Shown piece by piece: positions 1-8,760 of a stretch of 21,726 bases of DNA. Each line of letters opens with the position of its first letter. The first letter of the stretch is position 1. The notes below the pieces were generated by a model that did no database searches, had not been told where the DNA came from, and saw only the letters and a program-made list of their open reading frames with translations. This DNA is from Poronia punctata (Eukaryota; Ascomycota; Sordariomycetes; Xylariales; Xylariaceae). Where the stretch lies: positions 1-21,726 of the forward strand of contig MU401854.1 in assembly GCA_022579005.1 (NCBI GenBank), given 5' to 3'. The translations under genes and the position numbers were made by a program.

Positions 1-110
1 CCTTGCTTTTTTATAGTTGCTAATTTAATTACTAATTAGTATTAGTTTAGCTAAAGGTTAATATAATTATAATATGTTACTATTTATAGTACTATATTAA
101 CTTAATTAAC

Positions 111-124
111 AAAAAAAAAAAAAA
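111..124 (+). repeat. A14 homopolymer
   Basis: Uninterrupted run of 14 A. It may be only a by-product of the AT-rich composition. No element boundary could be tied to it. Confidence 0.9.
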
Positions 125-956
125 GTTATAAAAACTTTTTTTAGCAAGTTTTATATAGCTATAAAGGTTTTTAATTAATTAAAACCTATTAGCAATATAA
201 AAAAAATATATATATTTTATATATTTAATACGTAAAAAACGCGTACTTTTTATATACTAGTTATATACTATATACATATAATACGCATATACTTTTTTAA
301 TAAAGTAAGTCTAACGTAATTTATAACAAATATATAAAAAACTAAATATTTATGTTTATAAGATATTTGCATTTTAATAGTCCTAATATAGTTAATAAGG
401 TTAAAGGTATTAAAAGGGATTTTAACAAAAGGCTTTTATATTAATAAAATAAGCTATATTAAATTATTAAAGCTATAAATAATATATGCTATAAGCTTGC
501 TAAAATAAATAAATAGCAGCTATATAGCTATTATTTTATAAAATAACTTTAAGCTTTTTATAAAAATAATAAAAAATATTAAGTATTAAAAACTTTTAAT
601 TTAAACTTTTAAACTATTAAAAGTGTTTTTTAAATAAACAAGCTTATTAATAAACTAAGTTTAAACCTTTTAGTAATAAATAATAACTTTGCTTTAAATT
701 TTTATAAAAACTATAATTATATTAATAGCTTTTTTAAACTAATAAATATTAATATAGTAGCTATTAACTATACTTATAAAGCTAGTATAATATAAAATTA
801 ACTAAATACTTTTATTTATAATATATTTGTTTTTAAAAACTTAGCTAAAACTACTTATATAATAAGTTTTTATTTCTAGCTTCTTAAAAGCTATAGCTTT
901 AAAAGAAAAAGTTAAAATAACTGCACTTAAGTATTATGCTAGCTTTTTACCTAAGG

Positions 957-975
957 TTTTTTTTTTTTTTTTTTT
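957..975 (+). repeat. T19 homopolymer
   Basis: Uninterrupted run of 19 T following ctaagg. A poly-T of this length can mark the 3' poly(A) tail of a minus-strand LINE extending to the right. No LINE endonuclease or reverse transcriptase motif was recognised to the right, so this remains a homopolymer with an optional interpretation. Confidence 0.9.
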
Positions 976-2994
976 AATAAACCTTATTTTTATTTTTTTA
1001 TTTTTTAAGTTTTTACTTTATTTACTATTTAAAATTAACAGCTTGCTTGCTAATAATAACGTGTGCTTTGCCTGTTTTCTTATTTTCTTTATAAATACTT
1101 TTATATTTTTTTATAAATAATTAAATAGTTAAAGCTATTTAAAAAATAACTTAATGCTTTTTAAAACTTATTTTTTTATATTATATATAAAAAATTAACG
1201 TAGTGCTTTTTTTATTATAATTTTTTTTTGCTTTTTTATTTTAATACTTTATATGCTTACTAAAACCTACTTTTAAAGCTTTAATTTAAAAAATGTTTAT
1301 AAGTTAGCTTTATAAAAGTATTTAATATAAGTATAAAAAAAAGTAAGCACTTTTTAAAGCTAATAATAAACTTAATATTTTTAGTTAGTTAAAATGCTAT
1401 AAAACGCTAAATTTTAAGTAGTTTTTTATTAGCATTATAAAAAGTATATAATAAGCTTTAGATTATAAAGGCATAGTTGCTATAAAAGCTGCTTTAAAGC
1501 TTAAGATTTAAAATATACTTAAAAAATAGCTATATATTAAATTAGCTTTTTATATTAAATTTAATAAAATGCTTTTTATATTAAGTATAAAGTATAACGT
1601 TTAGTAGCTTTTTTTATTAAATTAAAAAAGCTTTATATTTATGTTAATTTTATAGTAAGCATATAAAATATTTACTTTATAGCTTGCTATTTTTGCTTTT
1701 AATATAAATTAGCTTTGCTTTAAAATTTTTTTATTTTAGTAAACTTTTAATAATTTTAACAATATGTTTTAAAGCGCTGCTAGCAATATAAAAAAATAAG
1801 TATACTAGCTACTAAATATAATATTTTTATATAATATTACTAATAACTTTAATTTATAAAGCGCTAAGTATTTGTTTACTATTAGCTTTTACTTTATTAT
1901 AAAAAAATTAATAAAACGCTTTTACTTTTTGCTATTTTAAGTTAAAAACAGTTTTTTTGTTTACTTTAGTAACTAGCTAAGCTTTATTTATTTTACTTAA
2001 CAACTTTAATAACTATTGCATATATATAATATTAGTACTAAAGTTGTTGCTTATTTATATGTTTATAAAAACTTTAAATAAGTTAATTTTTAAGCGTTTT
2101 AAAGGCAGCATAATAAAGCATATTATTAATTTTAAATAAATAAAGTAATAAAAAAAAAGTAAAAAAATAAAGCTAATAAAAAAAAAACTAACTATACTGC
2201 TTTTCTTTTTCTTTTCTTTTAAAAAAAGCTATAGTAATAGGTTTTAAAAAAGCTTGCTTGCTTAATAAATTATAAAGTATAAAGTATAACTTTAATTACT
2301 TAAACTAGTAAATTAACTACTAAAAATTATTTAATTTAAAAAGCAAAATAAATATAAATAACTAAGTAAAAGTTAATTTACTTATACTTGCAACTTTTAG
2401 TAATAAAATTTTTTTTTAAGTTTTTTTTGCTTTAATTTATTATAAGCAAAAAGATTTAAAAAAGATTTTTATTTTATTTTAAAAAGCTATAAGCAATTTG
2501 CTTACTTTTAAAAACAAAACTTATAAACTTGCTTTTATTTTTAGTTTTTTTTTATACTTATATAACCTTTTTTAAATTTTCTTTATTTTTTTTTACTTTT
2601 TTATTTTTTGTTTTACTATAGCACAGCTTTTATTATATATAATTAATTAGTTGCCCTTATATAAATAAAGCACTTATAGTTTAAAAAAGCTTAAAAAATA
2701 AAATTTAAACTTTTGCTTGCTATTATATATAGCTAAAATGCTTTGTTTTTACTTTTAAAAATTTAGCGTTTAATATATAAATATATTAACGCGCTTTTAT
2801 ATTATATAAAGTTATAAAAATTTAAAACCAAAAATAATGCTAGCAATACTAAAATTAACTAATTGCTATTAAATAAAAAAACGCTTAAAATTTATTTTTT
2901 AAAAAATATAGCAAAAAAAAATATTTAGTTTTTAGCTTAATATATTAGTTAAGTATAATAAGCATAAGTAGCTTTTAAAAAGTAAAATAATAAA

Positions 2995-3255
2995 AGGTAT
3001 TTAATTAATTTTAAGCAATAAACTTAATATTTTATTTAAAAATACCTTTAGCTAGGTTATAAGCACAAGTTAAAACCTTAAGCTTTAATATATAAGTTAT
3101 TATTTTAAAAAGCTATTAAAAATAAAGTATAAAAAAGAAATTAATATAAAGCTTTTTATTATAAGAAAACATATTAGCAGTAATTATTAAATACTTATTA
3201 TTATTAACTTTTACGCTTTAAAAGCTTATATATTTAATTTTTTTAAAAAAGGTTT
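2995..3255 (+). pseudogene. Unidentified coding-like relic A
   Basis: Frame 1 reads about 85 codons with regularly spaced TAG/TAA, set in residue contexts typical of mutated Trp, Gln or Arg. Examples are GYKHKLKP followed by a stop and ALIYKLLF, then a stop and KAIKNKV. The mix of charged and hydrophobic residues is more protein-like than the low-complexity I/K/N/Y text of the other frames. I do not recognise the family. It lies over 2 kb upstream of the first gypsy relic on the same strand, and could be that element's gag region or a separate transposon. The coding nature is inference. Confidence 0.35.
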
Positions 3256-3259
3256 TTTT

Positions 3260-4470
3260 AAAAAGTATAAAAAAGTAATATACTTACTAGCAATAGCCTA
3301 GCTAAGCAATATATATAAAATGCTTTAAAAATACTATATTATTTTTTTTTATAACTAGTTTAATAACTAGTTATATAAATACTTTTATTTAGCAACGCTA
3401 ATTATTTTATAAAGTGCTTTATAAAAAGTAATTAATATATAGTATAGTAGTATAGTAAGCAAAATTTTATTAATACTTATTTTAGTAGTTTTATAAATAA
3501 TAACCTAATATAAAGTTTTTATAAATTAAAAAAGCTTATTTAAAAGCTTTAAATTAAAATAAAGCTTATTACTTACTTGCTAAAAGCTTTAAAGTTTAAG
3601 CTTTAAATTTTTATTTTAAATAATATAAACTAAAACCCTTTATAATATTTACTTTAAAAAAAATATATTTTATAACTATACTAAACAAGCTTTGTTTTTT
3701 TATAAACAAAGCAAACTTTTAATTTTAATATAAAAATACTATTGCTAAAAAAGCTTAATACTAATAGCTTTTATAGCTTAGTAAACTTTTATAATAACAA
3801 TAGCAATTTATTATAATACTAATATAAGCTACTATAGTTAATTAATACTAATTTTAAAATTAAATAAAAAAAAATAGTTATTAAATAATAAAGTAGTAGT
3901 TATTTTAGTATACTTTATAAACAATTATTATTTTATTGCTTACTTTAAGGTTTTTATAGTAATAGTAAAACTTATATAAAAAGTATACTTATTAAAAGTA
4001 TAGTAGTAAAGCAAAGTTACTTAAAATTATTAATAAAAATAAAATATATGCTAATAATAAGTTTAATTTTTTATATTAAAAGTTTATAAATAAGTATATT
4101 AGTATAGTTTAGTAGTTAATTATAAAAATTAAATAGCTTATATTTTTAATAGCTTAATAACGTTAAATAAAAGCATATAATAAAATTTTAAAATGTTAAC
4201 TATATTATATTAAGACATATTTAATATAATGTTTTTTTTAAAAAAAGTTAAAAGTTTTTTTTTTAATTTAGCAAAAAAGTTAAAAATATAAAATGCTTAA
4301 TATTTTTTATATAGTCTTTTTATTTAAATAGCTAAACTAACTAGCTTTGTTAACTTTAAGTATACTTAGTAACTATTAATAATAAAATATTTAAACTTTT
4401 TTAAATATATTAAAATAAATAGTAAAAATTTGTTAAACTAATATAAAAAACAAGCAAAGCTAAAATTAAA
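3260..4470. other. Degraded AT-rich DNA, no gene seen
   Basis: Same TA-rich, CA/TG-depleted composition as the flanks. No frame gave a recognisable motif. Short local inverted repeats such as aactagtttaataactagtt near 3354-3373 occur, as expected in sequence reduced to A, T and agct. Confidence 0.6.
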
Positions 4471-4477
4471 ATAAGGC

Positions 4478-4930
4478 CTTTTAACTTTAAATACTAAGCT
4501 TAATAATATTAAAACTAAGTAGACTTTAGTTATAAAGCATTTTTAAGCTTTTATTTAATTAGTAAACTAATATAAAGTTTTTATTGCTATTATTAAAAAA
4601 AGCAAAGTTTATAAGCTTTTTATTTAATTTGTTTATAAAAATAATTATATTAAAAAAAAGCTTTTTATTAATAGCTTATATAATATTATATTACTTTTTT
4701 TAGTTTTTAACATAAAAAAAGCATACTATTATAAGTTTTATTATAAGCTTTATAGTACTTTAATAAAAATTAAAAAATATAAACTAAAATTAACTTTTTA
4801 AAACATTATATTTTTATAAGTTAAGCAAAGCTTATTAAAAATATTTACTATATAGCTAAGTTTTAGTTAAGCTAATATTTTTTATTATAAAGTTAATAAA
4901 ACCTTTACTTAGTATATAAGCTAACTTTAA
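4478..4930 (+). pseudogene. Unidentified coding-like relic B
   Basis: Frame 2 can be followed for about 150 codons with only a handful of stops, most in Trp-like contexts. Around codons 75-105 it reads FLVFNIKKAYYY and then FYYKLYSTLIKIKKY. The D-I-x-x-A-Y-D pattern implied there resembles the first catalytic block of LINE-type reverse transcriptases (FLDI-x-x-A-F/Y-D). No second block with F/Y-A-D-D was found, so that link is weak. It lies directly upstream of the gypsy-1 relic but does not match gypsy RT blocks, so it is probably a different element or an unrecognised region. Confidence 0.35.
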
Positions 4931-5194
4931 CTTATTTATTTTAGTAACTAAAAAAGCTAAGCATAGTACTATATAAATATAAAAGTACTTAAAGCAGCTA
5001 TAGCTAAAAAAAAAGCTAGATAACTTAATTACATAACTATTAAAAAGCTTTAATAATTATATTAAAAGCAGTATACTAAACCTTTAATAGTATTAAATAA
5101 TTAAAAATAGCTAGTAAAATAGTCTAGGCCTTATATTAATTAAAAGCAGCTATATATATTTTTTTATTTTTATTTTTTATATTAATTTATTTAG

Positions 5195-5345
5195 CTTTAA
5201 AGTGCTAAAAATAGCAACCTTTTTAGCTAAAGAAAATTGCAACATAATTAGCATATATGCTTATTATGCTTTACGTTATAAAGTAGCTGCAAAACTAAAA
5301 AAAACTAGCTTATTTTTTATTTTTATATATATAGCTATTATTTTG
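5195..5345. other. Less mutated patch upstream of gypsy-1
   Basis: CA, TG and CG dinucleotides reappear here (aaattgcaacataattagcatatatgc, then ttacgtt, then gctgcaaaac). One frame from about 5198 stays open for roughly 40 codons. No homology was recognised. It marks the point where the gypsy-1 reading can no longer be followed upstream, so it may be an insertion or truncation boundary. Confidence 0.4.
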
Positions 5346-5530
5346 CGTTACTTTTTAAACCTAAATACCTAGCTATTTATTATATATATAATATACTAAG
5401 TTATACTTTTTAAAATACCTTTATAAAGCCGTAATTAATGCAAAGCTTTTAAAACCTAGTTAATACGTTTACTTTAGCTAGACCTCTTCTAGTATAAAGT
5501 TAAAGTAATCTTTAAAAATCTTTAATTTTA
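5308..5530 (+). pseudogene. Gypsy-1 RNase H relic
   Basis: Residues match the gypsy RNase H with frameshifts. From 5345 the reading ALLFKP, then AIYYIYNILSYTF, stop, NTF corresponds to the family pattern ALLSQ, then V-A-Y-Y-S-R-x-L-S-x-x-E-x-N-Y. AVINA then leads into a shifted AFKT-stop (family: A-x-V-x-A-F-K-x-W-R) near 5430-5455. After that comes YKVKVI, then KNL, near 5500-5525 (family: V-x-V-x-T-D-H-K-N-L). RNase H normally degrades the RNA strand of the RNA:DNA hybrid. The acidic catalytic residues are not reliably visible. Confidence 0.6.
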
Positions 5531-5641
5531 TTGCAATATAGTATTAAAAACTTAACTTATAAGTTAAAAAAAATATATAATATTATTTATAATATTTAAA
5601 AAATAAAACTAATAAAAGCAAACTGCTTAGATTTTTAAAAC

Positions 5642-5760
5642 TTATTAAAATACTTAATATCTTTTACTATACTATAACAATAAATTTTATTATTAGCATG
5701 CTTACAATATTCTCTTAAAAAACATTTTAGCAAATACTACGTTATACTATATATAATTAT
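5642..5760 (+). pseudogene. Gypsy-1 integrase zinc-binding (HHCC) region relic
   Basis: In frame 2 the sequence ACLQYSLKKHFSKYY lies at about 5696-5740. The family pattern is S-C-x-x-C-Q-x-x-K-x-x-R/H. The second Cys codon reads TAT (Tyr), the usual G-to-A outcome. The His pair upstream cannot be placed with confidence. The module binds zinc and supports integrase multimerisation. The spacing to the catalytic core at 5761 is right for gypsy integrases. Confidence 0.6.
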
Positions 5761-6240
5761 TTTTTAACTATAACTTGCAAGTTTAGCAAAAAAACAATTT
5801 TAATACTAAGAAATATTAAATATATAGTATTAAAATAGGCTACTATACTTTTTAAAATGCTTTTTCTTTATAAATAAAAAATGCTTAATTAAATTATATT
5901 AAATAAAAGTTTTAAATTTATATTTAAATTATAAAAAATATTATTTGCTAACCTAATAATAAAACTTGCTAAATTTATAGCATACTATTTTTAAACAAAT
6001 AAGCAGTTAAAAAAAAAACTAAAATATAAAAATTATTATACAATATTACTACGCAGCATCAAATCTACTATAAATTAATATTATTATTTGATTATAGCAT
6101 ATATTAAATAATTTTAAATAAAAAATAATAAGCAAGTTACTTAATAAAGTAATTTTTAAATTTAAGCTATAAAATATAGTATTTATAAACAATATTTTAT
6201 TAAATACTTTAAACTACAATGCTTTACGTTAACTTTACTA
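5755..6240 (+). pseudogene. Gypsy-1 integrase catalytic core relic
   Basis: From 5761 in frame 1, YFLTITCKFSKKTILI matches the D-x-x-L-x-x-x-D-K-F-S-K-R region of fungal gypsy integrases. At 5896-5919 the reading IILNKSFKF matches I-I-S-D-R-D-P-K-F, with the second catalytic Asp now Asn (AAT, 5902-5904). At 5977-6006 IAYYF-stop-TNKQ matches T-A-Y-H-P-Q-T-D-G-Q. Here His to Tyr, Pro to Phe and Gln to stop are C-to-T changes, while Asp to Asn is G-to-A. Mutation has therefore hit both strands of one motif. The frame is lost between about 6040 and 6300, probably through indels. Confidence 0.9.
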
Positions 6241-6301
6241 AAAAAACGCTTAACTAGCTATAAACTTTATAGCTATAAATATAAGAATATAATATAATAA
6301 A

Positions 6302-6528
6302 ATAAAAAAACCTTAAAAGTACAACGTTAAAAATAAAGTATACTTTAAATTATATAAAGAATACTATTTTTTAAAAAAGCCACCTTATAAATAGGTATAA
6401 TAACATATAGGTCCTTTAACTATAGTTTATAAAGTTAGCAACTTAGCTTATAAACTAAACTTTTTTAAATACTAGAAATTATATAAGGTTATTTTAATAG
6501 TATACCTATACCTGGCACCTAAAAAACA
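6302..6528 (+). pseudogene. Gypsy-1 integrase C-terminal GPF/Y module relic
   Basis: In frame 2, KYNVKNKVYFKLYK matches the Y-x-V-G-D-x-V-Y-L strand. KKPPYK-stop-V then leads to HIGPLTIVYKVSNLAYKLNF (6404-6463), matching G-P-F-x-I-x-x-K-V-G-x-L-A-Y-x-L-x-L-P. It is followed by KY-stop-KLYKVI (family: H-W-K-I-H-x-V-F/I) and finally L-A-P near 6519-6527. The His-Trp pair reads Tyr-stop. This DNA-binding module is diagnostic of chromoviral gypsy integrases and sits directly before the chromodomain. Confidence 0.93.
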
Positions 6529-6598
6529 AGACTTATTTTATAAATAAAAACTAGTACTAGGCTAAATATATATAAACGGCAATAATAATAAATAAAAA

Positions 6599-6750
6599 TC
6601 TTATAAAATTAAAAAACTAGTATTATGCTAAGTTAGCAAAATAAAAATAAAAATATTACTTAAATACTTTATTTATTAAAAAGAATATTTAGTAATTTAT
6701 AATACCTAGTATTTTAAAAGAAATGTTAATATAAAACGTATTAAAATTAG
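6599..6750 (+). pseudogene. Gypsy-1 chromodomain relic
   Basis: In frame 2, SYKIKKLVLC, stop, VSKIKILLKYFIY, stop, KEY is followed by YNT-stop-YFKRNVN. This matches the chromodomain pattern E-I-E-K-L-V, then E-Y-L-V-K-W-K-G-Y, then N-T-W-Y/E-P. Both diagnostic Trp codons are TAA/TAG and the acidic residues have become Lys. Chromodomains at the integrase C-terminus recognise methylated histone H3 in chromoviruses and steer integration into heterochromatin. The identification is strong because residue order and spacing agree over about 50 codons. Confidence 0.88.
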
Positions 6751-6799
6751 TAAGTTTTTATAATAAAACACACCCTTTTATATTGCAAGATTTAAAAAG

Positions 6800-7020
6800 T
6801 ATATAAAATATAAAATATAACTTTAATAACAATTTTAAAATCTTAAAACAATTACTTTTAAATAAATAAAAGTTAGTCTAAGTTATTTTACATACTAATA
6901 TTAAAGTATAAATACTTAAAAGGACCGGAAAGGGTATATAAGTATAAATAAAAAGCTTTAGCAACCTAGTATATCTATAAAAACCTAAGCCTGCTATACT
7001 ATTAATCCCATTTTAATAAA
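6800..7020 (+). promoter_or_regulatory. LTR-like or leader promoter stretch
   Basis: Directly downstream of the chromodomain, composition becomes less mutated from about 6900. A short G/C patch (aggaccggaaaggg, 6921-6934) is followed by gtatataag and tataaata (6934-6950), resembling a TATA box. After that come ctttagcaacctag and cctaagcctgctatac. In a gypsy element this place is occupied by the 3' LTR, so a U3-R promoter is a reasonable reading. No second LTR copy is visible in the window and TG..CA ends cannot be fixed after RIP. It could instead be the leader of the coding relic that follows. Confidence 0.4.
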
Positions 7021-7096
7021 ACAACAACACTTACTAACAACAACACTTATTATTCACAACACCTACTATTAATAATACCTACTAATAATAATATTT
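7021..7096 (+). repeat. 16-bp tandem repeat with stepwise C-to-T decay
   Basis: Four 16-bp units lie end to end at 7021-7036, 7037-7052, 7053-7068 and 7069-7084, plus a 12-base partial fifth unit at 7085-7096. Unit 1 is acaacaacacttacta. Unit 2 differs by one C to T. Unit 4 differs from unit 3 (ttcacaacacctacta) mainly by C to T. The partial unit ataataatattt equals the start of unit 1 with all four C changed to T. Mutation therefore increases from left to right across one small array. Confidence 0.85.
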
Positions 7097-7128
7097 GCAT
7101 ATATAATTAAAACCTAATGTTTGCAATT

Positions 7129-8640
7129 TAAAAATGCTTAGTAATAATGTTTTTAAATAATAATTTTTTGTAAATAAAAGACCTAGACATTAACTTAAAA
7201 ACCTAAGCATAGTATAATAAAGTATACGTAAAAGCTAAGCTTGCTTATAATATACTGCTTTTAAAACTATTAATTAGTATAATTTCTTTACTAAAAAAAC
7301 ATACTATAAATAGCAAAAATAAATACGGCTTAAATAAAAATAATTATAATTTAAACTAATTAGTATAAGAATATTTAAAATAGGTTATATAAAATATTAG
7401 TTTATAGCTATACTTAAAACTAATTATAGTAATGCTTTATTTTATAATATGCTAACTAAAAGCTAAATAATTAAATAATGTTTTATAGATTAATACTATA
7501 AAGAAATTAAAAGCAGCGATTTAAAAAAGCAATAAACTTAACTAAAGAAATATAGCACAAATCTTAATACTTGCAATTATACTAAAAAAACTAGGAGTTA
7601 TACTTAAACTTATTTATATAAAAATAACTAACGCTAAACTTAACTAGCTATTAAAAAACTTAAAGCTATAAGTAATTTTACTATATTAAAAATAGTAAGC
7701 AAACTATTATAAATATAAATATAAATTAACAAAACTTATAATAAGCAAATTTAAAATATACTTAATTTTAATTACTATTAAGATTATAAAAAAATAAAAA
7801 TGCTTAAAACTTAAAAAAAAGCAATAAAAACTTAAGTTTAAAGTTTTTAAAAATAGCAAAGTTAAAAAACTTAAACCTGCTTTTAAAACTAACCTAAACA
7901 ACCTAACTAATGTTTTAAAACTATAGGCCTTAGCCTTAATAACGTTTACTTTTTTAAAAACTAAAAATATTATTTAAAACATTAACTTAAAAATTTAAAT
8001 TATAAAATTTTATAATAAAAAATTATTTAAATTTAATACTATACTTTAAAAACTAGCTACTTTATAAAAATCGTTATATAAATAGGTAATTATATATTTA
8101 AAAAACTAACTAGGCTTAAAAAATAAAAAAAAGTTTAAAACTATATAAACAAATATATAAACTTATAAGCAAGCGATGTTTTTAAGTAAGCGTTAAATAA
8201 TAAACTAATTTAAGCGCTAAGTATTTAAATTTTTAATAAACTAGTTAAAAAACACTAAGAAGCTATTATAAAAAACTTAGTATATATAGCAATGCTAATA
8301 TAGCAAATTACTTAATTAAAAAACAAAGTTTTAAAGACTAGCTAAATAGGAAAAAAATAAACTAAATTATTAGGAATATAAATAAATAATGCTTTAACTT
8401 AAAGTTTCCTAGAAGTAAAGTCCTTATAACACTTTAAACAATTTTTAAATATAAAATCTTTAAAACACTTTAAAATTTAAAGTTAAACGTTACTAAAATT
8501 TATATATATATAGCTTTAAACAATACGCTATTTTAAGCTTTTTAAACAAATAAAAACAAAAACGTTTTAAACTTTGTTATAAAAGGAAGCAGTATAATAG
8601 ATAACTAAACAGTTTACGACTAAATAAATTAAACTAAATT
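7129..8640 (+). pseudogene. Gag-like coding relic of an unidentified element
   Basis: This A-rich plus-strand stretch begins with ATG at 7134 after the tandem repeat and carries coding texture in changing frames. The clearest part is 8164-8430, frame 1: YKQAMFLSKR and FKR-stop-VFKFLIN, then KNTKKLL, then KTKF-stop-RLAK-stop-EKNK, with stops in Trp-like positions. A Lys-rich segment near 7800-7900 (KNLSLKFLKIAKLKNLNL) would be Glu-rich if G-to-A changes are assumed. No CCHC knuckle or enzyme motif was found. The position after an LTR-like stretch suggests gag of a second element, but the family is not established. Confidence 0.35.
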
Positions 8641-8760
8641 ATATTATGTAATTTAAAAGCATTAGATCCTAAGATCTTAATACGAGAGACCTTCGGTCCC
8701 TTAATCCTAGTTAGTTAATCAATTTATTTACATTTTATTCTTAGATCTAAAAATCCTAGT
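8640..8760. other. Spared island with small palindromes
   Basis: Mutation is visibly weaker here (tacgagagaccttcggtccc). Features seen are gaccttcggtc at 8688-8698 (4-bp stem, TTC loop), the 10-bp palindrome ttagatctaa at 8741-8750, and a 9-bp direct repeat aatcctagt at 8703-8711 and 8752-8760. It coincides with the end of the coding relic, so it is a likely element boundary or unique flank. No gene is visible. Confidence 0.5.

Larger units (their letters stand above)
1..2990. other. RIP-degraded AT-rich DNA without recognisable gene
   Basis: Almost all CA and TG dinucleotides are lost and TA dominates, the mark left by RIP in ascomycete repeats. All frames are broken every few codons. I did not recognise a protein family on either strand here, although sampling was not exhaustive. 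Slightly less mutated patches, with acgcgtac near 230-250 and gtgtgctttgcctg near 1060-1075, could be island remnants or chance. A repeat origin is inferred from the mutation pattern alone. Confidence 0.7.
5308..6800 (+). mobile_element. Gypsy-1: Ty3/gypsy chromovirus relic, RH-IN-chromodomain
   Basis: A RIP-inactivated LTR retrotransposon fragment of the chromovirus branch of Ty3/gypsy. In order along the plus strand it shows RNase H, integrase zinc finger, catalytic core, GPF/Y module and chromodomain, each listed separately. This is the canonical 3' half of a gypsy pol gene. The frame changes at least once inside the integrase (frame 1 at 5761-6040, frame 2 from about 6300), so small indels accompany the point mutations. 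Gag, protease and reverse transcriptase, expected in the preceding 3 kb, were not recognised. The upstream part is probably truncated or disrupted near 5200-5300. A 3' LTR may begin after about 6800. Confidence 0.88.

Noticed and set aside
5198..5310. Roughly 40-codon open stretch on + in a less mutated patch
   Set aside because: Too short and without recognisable motif or start context. Kept only as part of the spared patch.
6058..6092. Inverted repeat atcaaat / atttgat
   Set aside because: Seven-base arms with a 21-base spacer are expected by chance in such low-complexity DNA, and the pair lies inside the gypsy-1 integrase relic.
7021..7096. CRISPR-like array
   Set aside because: Units are contiguous without spacers and decay by C-to-T change. 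It is a tandem repeat.
7707..7901. 64-codon open frame on the minus strand with a TTG start, rich in F, L and I
   Set aside because: Composition is what antisense A-rich RIP DNA gives by chance (Phe/Leu/Ile/Lys/Tyr only). It has no ATG and no domain, and it overlaps the gag-like plus-strand relic.
8680..8700. Possible tRNA or rRNA fragment suggested by the gagaccttcggtccc text
   Set aside because: No cloverleaf, no T-loop GTTCGA and no acceptor stem could be built around it.
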